11,886 bases of DNA from CAZPEV01 sp964585635 (GTDB taxonomy: Bacteria > Zixibacteria > MSB-5A5 > GN15 > JAAZOE01). Location: positions 1 to 11,886 of the forward strand of contig CAZPEV010000100.1 in assembly GCA_964585635.1 (NCBI GenBank), written 5' to 3'. Position 1 is the first letter of the stretch. The number at the start of each line of letters is the position of its first letter. A model generated the notes under the pieces. That model saw only the letters and a list, made by a program, of their open reading frames with translations, ran no database searches and was not told the origin of the DNA. A program made the position numbers and the translations under genes. Shown piece after piece: positions 4,817 through 11,537 of this stretch.

Positions 4817-6622
4817 CTAGTCGTGGTCGATCTGCAGCGCGGCCAAAAAGGCCTCCTGCGGGATTTCCACCGTGCCGATCTGCTTCATCCGCTTCTTCCC
4901 CTCTTTCTGGCGCTCCAGAAGCTTCCGCTTGCGGGTGATGTCGCCGCCGTAGCATTTGGCGGTGACGTTTTTCCGCAACGGCCGCACCACCGCCCGCGAA
5001 ATGATCCGCGAGCCGATGGCGGCCTGGATGATCACTTCAAACATCTGCCGGGGAATCAGCTTCTGCAGCTTATCGCACAGCGCCAGCCCGTAGCGGTAGG
5101 CCTTGTCGCGGTGAATGATCACGGAGAGGGCGTCGACCGAATCGGCGTTGACGAGGACATCGAGCTTGACCAATTCCGACGGCCGGTAATACGGCACGGA
5201 ATAGTCAAACGAGGCGTAGCCGCGAGTGGCCGACTTGAGCTTATCGTGGAAGTCGAAGATGACCTCCGACAGCGGAAAGGCAAACGACAGAGTCGCCCGG
5301 GTGGTGCTCAGGTATTCGGTGTTCTTGTACTCGCCCCGCCGTTCCGTGGCCAGCTTCATGATGTTGCCGATATAGTCGGCCGGCGTGAAGATCTGGCTGT
5401 CGACGTACGGTTCCTCGATCGTCTCGATCTGCCCCTCCGCGGGAAGCTCCGCCGGCGAATCGACCAGCACCTGCTCTCCGCCTGTCGTCAGCACGTGGTA
5501 TTCCACATTCGGAACGGTGTTGATGATATGCTGGTCATACTCGCGGGCCAGTCGCTCGGTGATGATCTCCATATGCAGCAGGCCCAAAAAGCCGCAGCGG
5601 AAGCCGAATCCGAGCGCCACCGAGGTCTCGGGCACAAATTTGAGCGAGGAATCGTTAAGCTGCAGCTTCTCCAGCGCTTCGCGCAACTGGGTGTAGTTCT
5701 CGGCCACGGCCGGGTACAACCCGGCGAAAACCATCGGTTTGCCCTCGACAAAGCCCGGCAGCGGCTGGTCCACGGGATTGCGGGCGTCGGTAATCGTATC
5801 GCCGACGCGGGTGTCGGCGACACGCTTGATGCCGGCGAAGAAATAGCCGACCTCGCCGGCCGTCAACTCCTCGCCGGGAAAATATTTCAGCCTCCTGAAG
5901 CCGACCTCGTCGACCTCGAATTCCTTGCCCTGCGAGAAGAAGCGGATCATCATCCCTTTGCGGATGGAGCCGTCGACCACGCGGATATACCCGGCCGTTC
6001 CCTTATAGGGGTCATACACGGAATCAAAGATCATCGCCCGCAACGGCGACTGGGGATCACCCGACGGCGGCGGCATCCGGGTGACGATGGCCTCGAGCAA
6101 CTCATGAATCCCGATGCCCCGCTTGGCCGAGCAGACGACGATTTCATCGCGGCGGCAGCCCAGCAGGTCGACGATCTCTCTCGCCACCTCCTCGGTGCGG
6201 GCCGCCGGCAGGTCGATCTTGTTGATGACGGGAATGATCACCAGGTCGTTTTCCATGGCCAGGTAGAGGTTCGACACCGTCTGGGCCTCGATCCCCTGGG
6301 AGGCATCGACCACCAAAAGCGCTCCCTCGCAGGCCGACAGCGCCCGTGATACCTCGTAAGTGAAATCAACGTGGCCGGGGGTATCGATCAGATTCAACTC
6401 ATATATCTGCTCGTCATCCGCCGGGTACTCGAACCGCACGGCGTGGGATTTAATCGTGATCCCGCGCTCCCTTTCCAAATCCATGTCGTCCAGGGTCTGG
6501 TCGGTCAGGTAACGGGCCTGAAGGGCATTGGTAATCTCCAACAGCCGATCCGCCAGCGTCGATTTTCCATGGTCGATATGGGCAATAATCGAGAAATTTC
6601 GTATCAGCGCCTGCTTCATCAT
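4817..6622 (-). CDS. lepA: Elongation factor 4 (LepA), ribosome back-translocase GTPase
   Basis: LepA is a ribosome-associated GTPase acting in translation initiation and/or back-translocation. The 601 residues match the usual family length (about 600). G-domain motifs are AHIDHGKST (G1, 14-22), RGITIKS (G2, 53-59), DTPGH (G3, 80-84), NKID (G4, 134-137) and SAK (G5, 165-167). Domain II, the EF-G-like domains and the LepA-specific C-terminal domain follow; the last carries RKRKLLERQKEGKKRMKQIG. The tail GTVEIPQEAFLAALQIDHD is the part duplicated at 3691-3741. Two adjacent ATG codons begin the gene; I take the first. The nearest ribosome-site-like sequence is AAGGTGA, 15 bases upstream (6638-6644 on +). 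A two-codon ATG-AAT-TGA frame lies between. A plausible promoter is at 6669-6697, so lepA is probably transcribed alone. The downstream neighbour is convergent. Confidence 0.97.
   Translation of the reverse strand: MMKQALIRNFSIIAHIDHGKSTLADRLLEITNALQARYLTDQTLDDMDLERERGITIKSHAVRFEYPADDEQIYELNLIDTPGHVDFTYEVSRALSACEGALLVVDASQGIEAQTVSNLYLAMENDLVIIPVINKIDLPAARTEEVAREIVDLLGCRRDEIVVCSAKRGIGIHELLEAIVTRMPPPSGDPQSPLRAMIFDSVYDPYKGTAGYIRVVDGSIRKGMMIRFFSQGKEFEVDEVGFRRLKYFPGEELTAGEVGYFFAGIKRVADTRVGDTITDARNPVDQPLPGFVEGKPMVFAGLYPAVAENYTQLREALEKLQLNDSSLKFVPETSVALGFGFRCGFLGLLHMEIITERLAREYDQHIINTVPNVEYHVLTTGGEQVLVDSPAELPAEGQIETIEEPYVDSQIFTPADYIGNIMKLATERRGEYKNTEYLSTTRATLSFAFPLSEVIFDFHDKLKSATRGYASFDYSVPYYRPSELVKLDVLVNADSVDALSVIIHRDKAYRYGLALCDKLQKLIPRQMFEVIIQAAIGSRIISRAVVRPLRKNVTAKCYGGDITRKRKLLERQKEGKKRMKQIGTVEIPQEAFLAALQIDHD
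4826..4876 (-). repeat. Direct repeat, right copy (native 3' end of lepA)
   Basis: This is the partner of 3691-3741. It encodes LepA residues 583-599. Its differences from the left copy fall at 4826, 4838, 4844, 4865 and 4871 (A/G or C/T on the + strand) and change no amino acid. The two copies are in the same orientation, 1135 bases apart. Confidence 0.9.
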
Positions 6623-6644
6623 CGTCTCAATTCATCGTCACCTT

Positions 6645-6663
6645 TCCCAGCCGTCCGCTGGGA
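6645..6663 (-). promoter_or_regulatory. Hairpin in the lepA leader
   Basis: TCCCAGC (6645-6651) and GCTGGGA (6657-6663) form a perfect 7-base-pair stem with a 5-base loop, just downstream of the proposed -10 and just upstream of the AAGGTGA element. It would be at or near the 5' end of the lepA mRNA and could stabilise it or affect initiation. The role is inferred. Confidence 0.45.
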
Positions 6664-6668
6664 GGGTC

Positions 6669-6697
6669 AATATAGGAAAATCCCGCCCCCAAGTAAA
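6669..6697 (-). promoter_or_regulatory. Probable lepA promoter
   Basis: On the - strand TTTACT (6692-6697) lies 17 bases from TATATT (6669-6674). The -10 matches 5 of 6 and the -35 matches 4 of 6. A TTGACC further upstream (6716-6721 area) is too far from this -10 to be its partner. Confidence 0.45.
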
Positions 6698-6730
6698 GGC
6701 TCCATCGGTCAAGGCCGGCGCAGCGCCGCC

Positions 6731-6768
6731 CGAAAATGAAAACGGGGAAGCCGTCCGGCTTCCCCGTT
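6731..6768 (-). terminator. Intrinsic terminator of the large secreted-protein gene
   Basis: AACGGGGAAGCC (6741-6752) and GGCTTCCCCGTT (6757-6768) form a perfect 12-base-pair stem with a 4-base loop. In the - strand transcript the stem is followed by a T-rich run (GTTTTCATTTTC). It lies 64 bases after the stop codon at 6832 and separates this transcript from lepA. Confidence 0.85.
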
Positions 6769-6831
6769 CTTGCTGTTTCCGTTCGGAGAGGTCGCTACGT
6801 TGCGCCACCCCGCCCGGATGTCTTCAAAAGG

Positions 6832-9800
6832 CTATTCCGAGCAGATCGGCGCGGGACCGCTCTTGAAGACGTAGTTGATGATGTACACGGCATCACCGAC
6901 GTTGGTCGCCTTATCGGCGTTGGCGTCACCCTCGGCCTTGCAGATTGGCGCGGGGCCGCTCTTAAAGACGTAGTTGATGATGTACACGGCATCACCGACA
7001 TTGGTCGCCTTGTCGCCGTTGGCGTCACCCGCCTTCTGGCAGCAACCCAAGAGGCCTTTGTTCTTGGCCCAGGTCTTGGCCGCCGCAATTTGCGCCATGT
7101 AATCGGCCTTGCCGGTATTGGTCGTGATCAGGGCGAAGGTGTATTCGTACTTGGTATCCTTCACCATGCTGGCCATCTTTTCGAACGAAACGCCAGTGTG
7201 CAGATCGATATACTTCTTGGCCGGATCGGGATCAGTGTAGAGGAACACACCGGTCTTGTTCATGTTGTCATAAACGAAGCCCGGTTTGAATCCGCTACCC
7301 TGCTGGTTGGGGGCGTTTTCCTTGGTCCAGACCGTGGCCCAGACCGGAATGGAATCCCGATCCTTCAGCAGTGCCAGGCCGCCCAAACGATCGGTCTCGG
7401 GGATCTGGCAGGCGCCGGTATCAGGAAGGTAATCAGCACCGAATTGCCAAACCGTGGGGACGGGAACCGTGGCCGTATCCGAACCGTTGTTGACGTTGGT
7501 GTCGGAGGGCACGTCCCAGTCCATGAAGTACCCGAGCATGACGTTGCTCTTGGCCGTGGGGTTGGTTCCCCAGAGGTAGTACTTCACTTTCATGACGACA
7601 AAGCAATTGATCCCGTCGGTTGGGGCATACACCTCGACATCGGCGGCAAAAATCGAGTCCGAAGTCGATGCGGTGTAGGTGGCCTTATCATATCCGGCCA
7701 GACTCGTGACCGTGATCGGGGTCTGCGGGCGCCACGTTTCCGATTCCGTGAAATCCTGCGAGAACACGGACGTGTACGCCGTCTTGGTCGTACCCTTCAA
7801 CCAGGCCAGCATCGGCGAGCCATCGTACAAATAGCGGTTGACGTCGGGGTAGTTGAAATTCGAATCGCAGTCGCCGGGAATGGCCAGGGCGCCGGTCGGC
7901 CCGATATGATCGCCTGACCGGCCGGTATTCCAGACCTTCAACGACTTGCAGGTCGTATTCAAAAGCGCAAACTCCGGCATGTCGAAGTCGGAGGCGATGG
8001 TCAGGTGAACCTTAATGGTATCGGGGGTCGTCGCCGTGGCATTTGACGTCAGGATGATATAGGCGTCATGGCCGGTCGGCTGCGCCGTTATCAGGGTGGA
8101 GTTGAAGCGGACCGTCAAATCAGTCGAGTTGCCAATGCCCGAGGGAACACTGATGTGGGCGGTCTGGCTGCCGTTGATCGTGATCCAGCCGGTCGGGGTG
8201 CCGACGTAGGAGATCGAAAAATCGCCGGCCAATTGCGAATTACCGGTGTTGATCACGGTCAGGGTGGAATCCTTCGCAACCCCCGGAGCGACATGCAACG
8301 GATCGAGGTATTCGTTCGGGTTGAGCGACACCTGCGGCGATGGAATCACGGCCCGGCAGGGGACTCTCAGGTACAGGACCGGGTTGACACACCAGCTGCC
8401 TTCACCCTGCGGAATACCGCCGGCGTCCTTATCGTTGATGTACTGGATATCCAGCGTGTCGAGGCCCGCCGGTTGATAGATCATACCGTATTTGGCCATC
8501 GACGACCAGTGGTCGCTGTTACAGGTCATGCTGTCGCAGCGGCTGCCGGGCGGATCGTTGCGAGAGTTGGTCAGGTTCTGGGGCAGATCCCAGGTCAGAC
8601 CATTATCATCAGACACCGCCATATAAAGCTCGCCGTTGGCGAAACCGGACTGCGAGCAATCTCCCTTGGCGCCAGGTTCGCGAGCATGGCCGAACTGGGT
8701 CCAGAGGGCGTACAGCTTGTCATCGCACCAAGAAATCGACGGCTTGGCGATATACATGTTCCAGGCGCCCGGATCGCACAGGGCATCCATATCATAGCGA
8801 GCCTCGGCGATAATGCGCGCCTGCGGAACGTCGGTCGACCAGTGCATCAAACGGCTCTTGGCGTCCTCGTAGTTGTTGGAATCCTTGAGCGCACGGGCCG
8901 CCCAGATGATATGGAGTTCGCCGTCCTGAGTATACACGGCCGACAGGTCGGTATAGGCGCGCCAGAGCGAGTCGCCGGTATAATTGGTGATGTTGATCGG
9001 CCCGCTCCAGGTCACGCCCTGGTCGGTCGAGAGCTGGTAATAGACGTCCATATCGGTCTGGCCGCCCTCACCCTCGGTCAGACCGGCGCGGTCATCGGTA
9101 TACGCGATGACCACGTTGTCCGAATTCGGATCGGCGTTGACCGTATGTGAGAGGTCGGCACACGTGGCGATCTTCACCCCGCCGTCGAAGGTCCCGGCTT
9201 CCCCGAGCCCGATCTTGCGGTACAGGATCAGATCATCACTTGCGTCGGCGACACTCGTCAGGACATAGGTGACGTTTTCGGTGACGCCGCCGCCGGCGGT
9301 GTGGACGTCGACGATCGGCCAAATCGTCTCAATGTTGGCCACATACCAGTCAGCATTGACGTCCGGGTAGCAGACCACAGGGGCGAGAAAGGTGGCCAGG
9401 CAGGGTTGATAATCATAATAGGCCATCGAAAAGTAAAAGTCGCTCGGCTTGGTATGGCAAGCGAACACCGGCCGACCATCAGGCAGGGCAGCGCAGGAAG
9501 TATAGCCTGAATAGTCGCTGGTAACGATCTTGCCGCCGGTCGTCACGCACCAGTCCTGATTGGGGGCATCGTACCCCTGGTACTTGATTCCGCGATCTCC
9601 CGGAATCTTGAAGTTGTTCTGGGCCATCCAGACAAAATGCACCAAATTATTGCTGGGGTCGAGAGCGATCTGACGACCCATGGTGCCGTTGTGCTGGTAG
9701 TCGTACGTGGTCGTACCGGCCTGCACTCCGGGCGAATTGGTCGGGATCAGACCGATCGTAGCCATGTCGGCATTCCCTTTGTCTACCGGCATGGGGCCGG

Positions 9801-9951
9801 AAAAGTGCTCCAGCGGGAATGAATACTTGGGAGCATGATTCCGCTGGAACGTGGTCCGCTCCTTGTAATCGTCGCGAGCGACCAAGGAACCGGCCACGAA
9901 GGTGCAGAGCAATACGGCGCAGAGAAATACAACGGAAGTCTTGTTGCGCAT
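6832..9951 (-). CDS. Large secreted protein with Asp-box motifs, Ig-like domain and dockerin-type C-terminus
   Basis: I choose ATG at 9949-9951 because AGGAGG (9959-9964 on +) lies seven bases before it and a clear signal peptide follows (RNKTSVVFLCAVLLCTFVAG). The frame extends 28 codons further upstream but there covers the leader. The mature part of the 1039 residues is extracellular in style. Residues 80-530 look like a beta-propeller of the BNR/sialidase type, with Asp-box motifs STDQGVTW (308-315) and SDDNGLTW (447-454) and many Cys. Residues 545-655 look like an Ig-like fold (LHVAPGVAKDSTLTVINTGN). Residues 660-960 are an unrecognised beta-rich region. Two dockerin-like repeats end the protein (975-1007, 1008-1039). 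No sialidase catalytic set was identified, so I do not call it an enzyme. Dockerin repeats may bind calcium or a partner cohesin. It has its own promoter and terminator. Confidence 0.85.
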   Translation of the reverse strand: MRNKTSVVFLCAVLLCTFVAGSLVARDDYKERTTFQRNHAPKYSFPLEHFSGPMPVDKGNADMATIGLIPTNSPGVQAGTTTYDYQHNGTMGRQIALDPSNNLVHFVWMAQNNFKIPGDRGIKYQGYDAPNQDWCVTTGGKIVTSDYSGYTSCAALPDGRPVFACHTKPSDFYFSMAYYDYQPCLATFLAPVVCYPDVNADWYVANIETIWPIVDVHTAGGGVTENVTYVLTSVADASDDLILYRKIGLGEAGTFDGGVKIATCADLSHTVNADPNSDNVVIAYTDDRAGLTEGEGGQTDMDVYYQLSTDQGVTWSGPINITNYTGDSLWRAYTDLSAVYTQDGELHIIWAARALKDSNNYEDAKSRLMHWSTDVPQARIIAEARYDMDALCDPGAWNMYIAKPSISWCDDKLYALWTQFGHAREPGAKGDCSQSGFANGELYMAVSDDNGLTWDLPQNLTNSRNDPPGSRCDSMTCNSDHWSSMAKYGMIYQPAGLDTLDIQYINDKDAGGIPQGEGSWCVNPVLYLRVPCRAVIPSPQVSLNPNEYLDPLHVAPGVAKDSTLTVINTGNSQLAGDFSISYVGTPTGWITINGSQTAHISVPSGIGNSTDLTVRFNSTLITAQPTGHDAYIILTSNATATTPDTIKVHLTIASDFDMPEFALLNTTCKSLKVWNTGRSGDHIGPTGALAIPGDCDSNFNYPDVNRYLYDGSPMLAWLKGTTKTAYTSVFSQDFTESETWRPQTPITVTSLAGYDKATYTASTSDSIFAADVEVYAPTDGINCFVVMKVKYYLWGTNPTAKSNVMLGYFMDWDVPSDTNVNNGSDTATVPVPTVWQFGADYLPDTGACQIPETDRLGGLALLKDRDSIPVWATVWTKENAPNQQGSGFKPGFVYDNMNKTGVFLYTDPDPAKKYIDLHTGVSFEKMASMVKDTKYEYTFALITTNTGKADYMAQIAAAKTWAKNKGLLGCCQKAGDANGDKATNVGDAVYIINYVFKSGPAPICKAEGDANADKATNVGDAVYIINYVFKSGPAPICSE
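6841..7030 (-). repeat. Tandem 99-base repeat encoding the two dockerin-like units
   Basis: 6841-6931 and 6940-7030 are copies at a 99-base (33-codon) period, with six mismatches over 91 bases. Only one mismatch changes an amino acid: Gly to Ala in GDANGD versus GDANAD. Each unit reads GDAN-x-D-KATNVGDA followed by VYIINYVFKSGPAPIC. Asp and Asn at alternating positions form an EF-hand-like calcium loop. Confidence 0.9.
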
Positions 9952-9969
9952 TGCTGTTCCTCCTATCGT

Positions 9970-9983
9970 TTGACACGTGTCAA
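9970..9983. promoter_or_regulatory. 14-base perfect palindrome, possible operator
   Basis: TTGACACGTGTCAA reads the same on both strands. It lies in the leader of the large secreted-protein gene, between its promoter and ribosome site, where a dimeric repressor could bind. The DNA-binding protein is not identified, and a role is inference. Confidence 0.4.
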
Positions 9984-10039
9984 GGTGTTGATACAAAAAA
10001 TAAGTAACGTATTGGCACATAACCCTTTTTATCAAATTT

Positions 10040-10067
10040 AATATACCGATTCAGGCCCTTTTGTCAA
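10040..10067 (-). promoter_or_regulatory. Promoter for the large secreted-protein gene
   Basis: On the - strand a perfect TTGACA (10062-10067) is 16 bases from TATATT (10040-10045, 5 of 6). Transcription would begin near 10033, giving a leader of about 80 bases that contains the palindrome at 9970-9983. Confidence 0.65.
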
Positions 10068-10504
10068 GCGCTTATTGAGGGTGAATGAGATTTTCTATGG
10101 GCCTTCTTAAGGCCGGTGCGTGAACAATTGTCCATTGATTTCATGGAAACGGCCCCAAGCCTATCCGAAATGACCAGGGCGAAAATCGGGCGGCAAATCC
10201 GTTTGGCCAAGAGGCTCTTTCACTTGCACGACTTTCCCACGGGAGAACGGGGACCCGATTGACCCTCAGGGGGGGATTTCAGCAGCCTATCTTCCGGCTT
10301 TCAGCCGCGAATCTTTATGCCGCCAGCCGTCAAGGCACGGGGATCGCCTTCTCGTCCAGATTCTCGATCATCGGCCTGTACGTTATAGTCCCGCGCCTCC
10401 GGTCCTAAATTTTGTGTCTTGGTCATCGTGACGCGGCCACAGGTCGGAAGCTGCATCGGCCATCGTCATTATTCCGCGGCGGCCCGCCCATCGCCCGAAA
10501 CCAT
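10068..10504. other. Intergenic region, no confident gene
   Basis: This is a divergent spacer between the large secreted-protein gene and gmd. It holds a small hairpin, GGCCTT-CTT-AAGGCC (10100-10114). There are two short open frames: GTG 10116 to TGA 10262 on + (48 codons, containing SEMTRAKIGRQIRLAKRLF) and ATG 10426 to TGA 10301 on - (41 codons, beginning MTKTQNLGPEARDY). Neither has a ribosome site or a family I recognise. I see no tRNA, repeat array or mobile-element end. Confidence 0.5.
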
Positions 10505-10533
10505 TTGACCGTCGTCGGATAGCGCCGTATATT
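10505..10533 (+). promoter_or_regulatory. Promoter for gmd
   Basis: TTGACC (10505-10510), 17-base spacer, TATATT (10528-10533). The -35 and -10 each match 5 of 6. Transcription would start near 10540, about 30 bases before the gmd start. Confidence 0.65.
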
Positions 10534-10571
10534 CGGCCCATGCAATTCTACCCAAACAAAGGATGGACGGT

Positions 10572-11537
10572 ATGCGCGCGCTGATCACCGGAATTACCGG
10601 GCAGGACGGATCATATCTGGCCGACCTGCTTCTTTCCAAAGGGTATGAGGTTTACGGCATGGTGCGGCGGTCGTCGACCGAGACGTTCGATCGTATCCAG
10701 CATATTCGCGACCGTATTAATTTTATCCAGGCCGACCTATTGGATCAGCTGTCGCTGGTGGGCGTCATCGAGCAATCCCGGCCGGATGAGGTCTATAATC
10801 TGGCCGCCCAATCGTTTGTGCCGACCTCCTGGACTCAGCCGATGCTGACCGGCGAGTTCAATGCCCTGGGAGTCACCAAGATTCTGGAGGCGATCCGGTT
10901 GGTGAACAAGAAGATCCGGTTCTACCAGGCGTCGTCCTCCGAAATGTTCGGCAAGGTCCGTGAGGTGCCGCAGAAAGAAACGACGCCGTTTTATCCCCGC
11001 TCCCCGTACGGCGTCGCCAAGGTTTACGGCCACTGGATTACGGTCAATTATCGGGAAAGCTACGGTATCCATGCCTCCAGCGGGATCCTGTTCAACCATG
11101 AATCGCCGCGGCGGGGGCTGGAGTTTGCGCCCCGCAAGATTGCCGAGGCCGTGGCCAGGATCAAGCTGGGACTGACCGACAAGCTGACCTTGGGAAACCT
11201 CGACGCCAAGCGGGACTGGGGATATGCCGGCGATTATGTTCGGGCCATGTGGCTGATGCTCCAGCAAGAGCAACCGGGTGATTATGTCATCGCCACCGGC
11301 GAAAGCCATTCGGTACGGGATTTCGTCCAGGCGGCGTTTGCCCATGTCGGGATGGAGTGGCAGAAATATGTGACCATCGATCCCCGCCTGATCCGCCCGG
11401 CCGAGGTCGATTTTCTGATCGGGGACGCTTCGCGGGCCCATGAGGTTTTGCGCTGGAAGCCGGAGGTCGATTTCAAGGGGCTGGTCAAGATGATGGTCGA
11501 GGCCGACCTCGCGCGGCTGCAGGAGATGCGCCATTAA
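10572..11537 (+). CDS. gmd: GDP-mannose 4,6-dehydratase
   Basis: Gmd converts GDP-D-mannose to GDP-4-keto-6-deoxy-D-mannose in the cytoplasm, the entry to GDP-fucose, GDP-rhamnose and related sugars. It is an NADP-dependent extended short-chain dehydrogenase. The start at 10572 gives MRALITGITGQDGSYL and has AAAGGA upstream at good spacing. An ATG at 10563 (three residues longer) directly abuts AAAGG. Family marks are GITGQDG (nucleotide binding, residues 7-13), YNLAAQSFVPTSW, ASSSEMFG (catalytic Ser/Thr and Glu, about 120-127), PRSPYGVAK (Y146, K150) and NHESPRRG. The length of 321 residues is on the short side of the family's usual 320-370. It is transcribed from 10505-10533 and its stop codon overlaps the next gene, so the two are translationally coupled in a sugar-nucleotide operon that continues beyond the window. 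Confidence 0.95.
   Translation: MRALITGITGQDGSYLADLLLSKGYEVYGMVRRSSTETFDRIQHIRDRINFIQADLLDQLSLVGVIEQSRPDEVYNLAAQSFVPTSWTQPMLTGEFNALGVTKILEAIRLVNKKIRFYQASSSEMFGKVREVPQKETTPFYPRSPYGVAKVYGHWITVNYRESYGIHASSGILFNHESPRRGLEFAPRKIAEAVARIKLGLTDKLTLGNLDAKRDWGYAGDYVRAMWLMLQQEQPGDYVIATGESHSVRDFVQAAFAHVGMEWQKYVTIDPRLIRPAEVDFLIGDASRAHEVLRWKPEVDFKGLVKMMVEADLARLQEMRH
11521..11525 (+). promoter_or_regulatory. Ribosome-binding site supporting an ATT start
   Basis: AGGAG lies inside the end of gmd, seven bases before ATT at 11533. This spacing is normal for initiation. No ATG, GTG or TTG occurs in the downstream gene's frame between the upstream in-frame TGA (11491-11493) and the conserved nucleotide-binding motif. 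Confidence 0.5.

Noticed and set aside
4823..6349. A 508-codon open frame on the + strand
   Set aside because: It lies wholly antisense to lepA, whose protein is unmistakable. The Arg/Asp/Gly/His-rich translation is the usual reverse-frame shadow of GC-rich coding DNA.
6736..9150. Long + strand open frames at 6736-7917 and 8068-9150
   Set aside because: They are antisense to the large secreted-protein gene. Their repetitive start (DVVDDVHGITD) is only the reverse reading of the dockerin repeats.
9952..10035. N-terminal extension of the large secreted protein from ATG 10035
   Set aside because: It would bury the signal peptide 28 residues in, lies over the leader with the palindrome, and lacks the AGGAGG that precedes ATG 9951.
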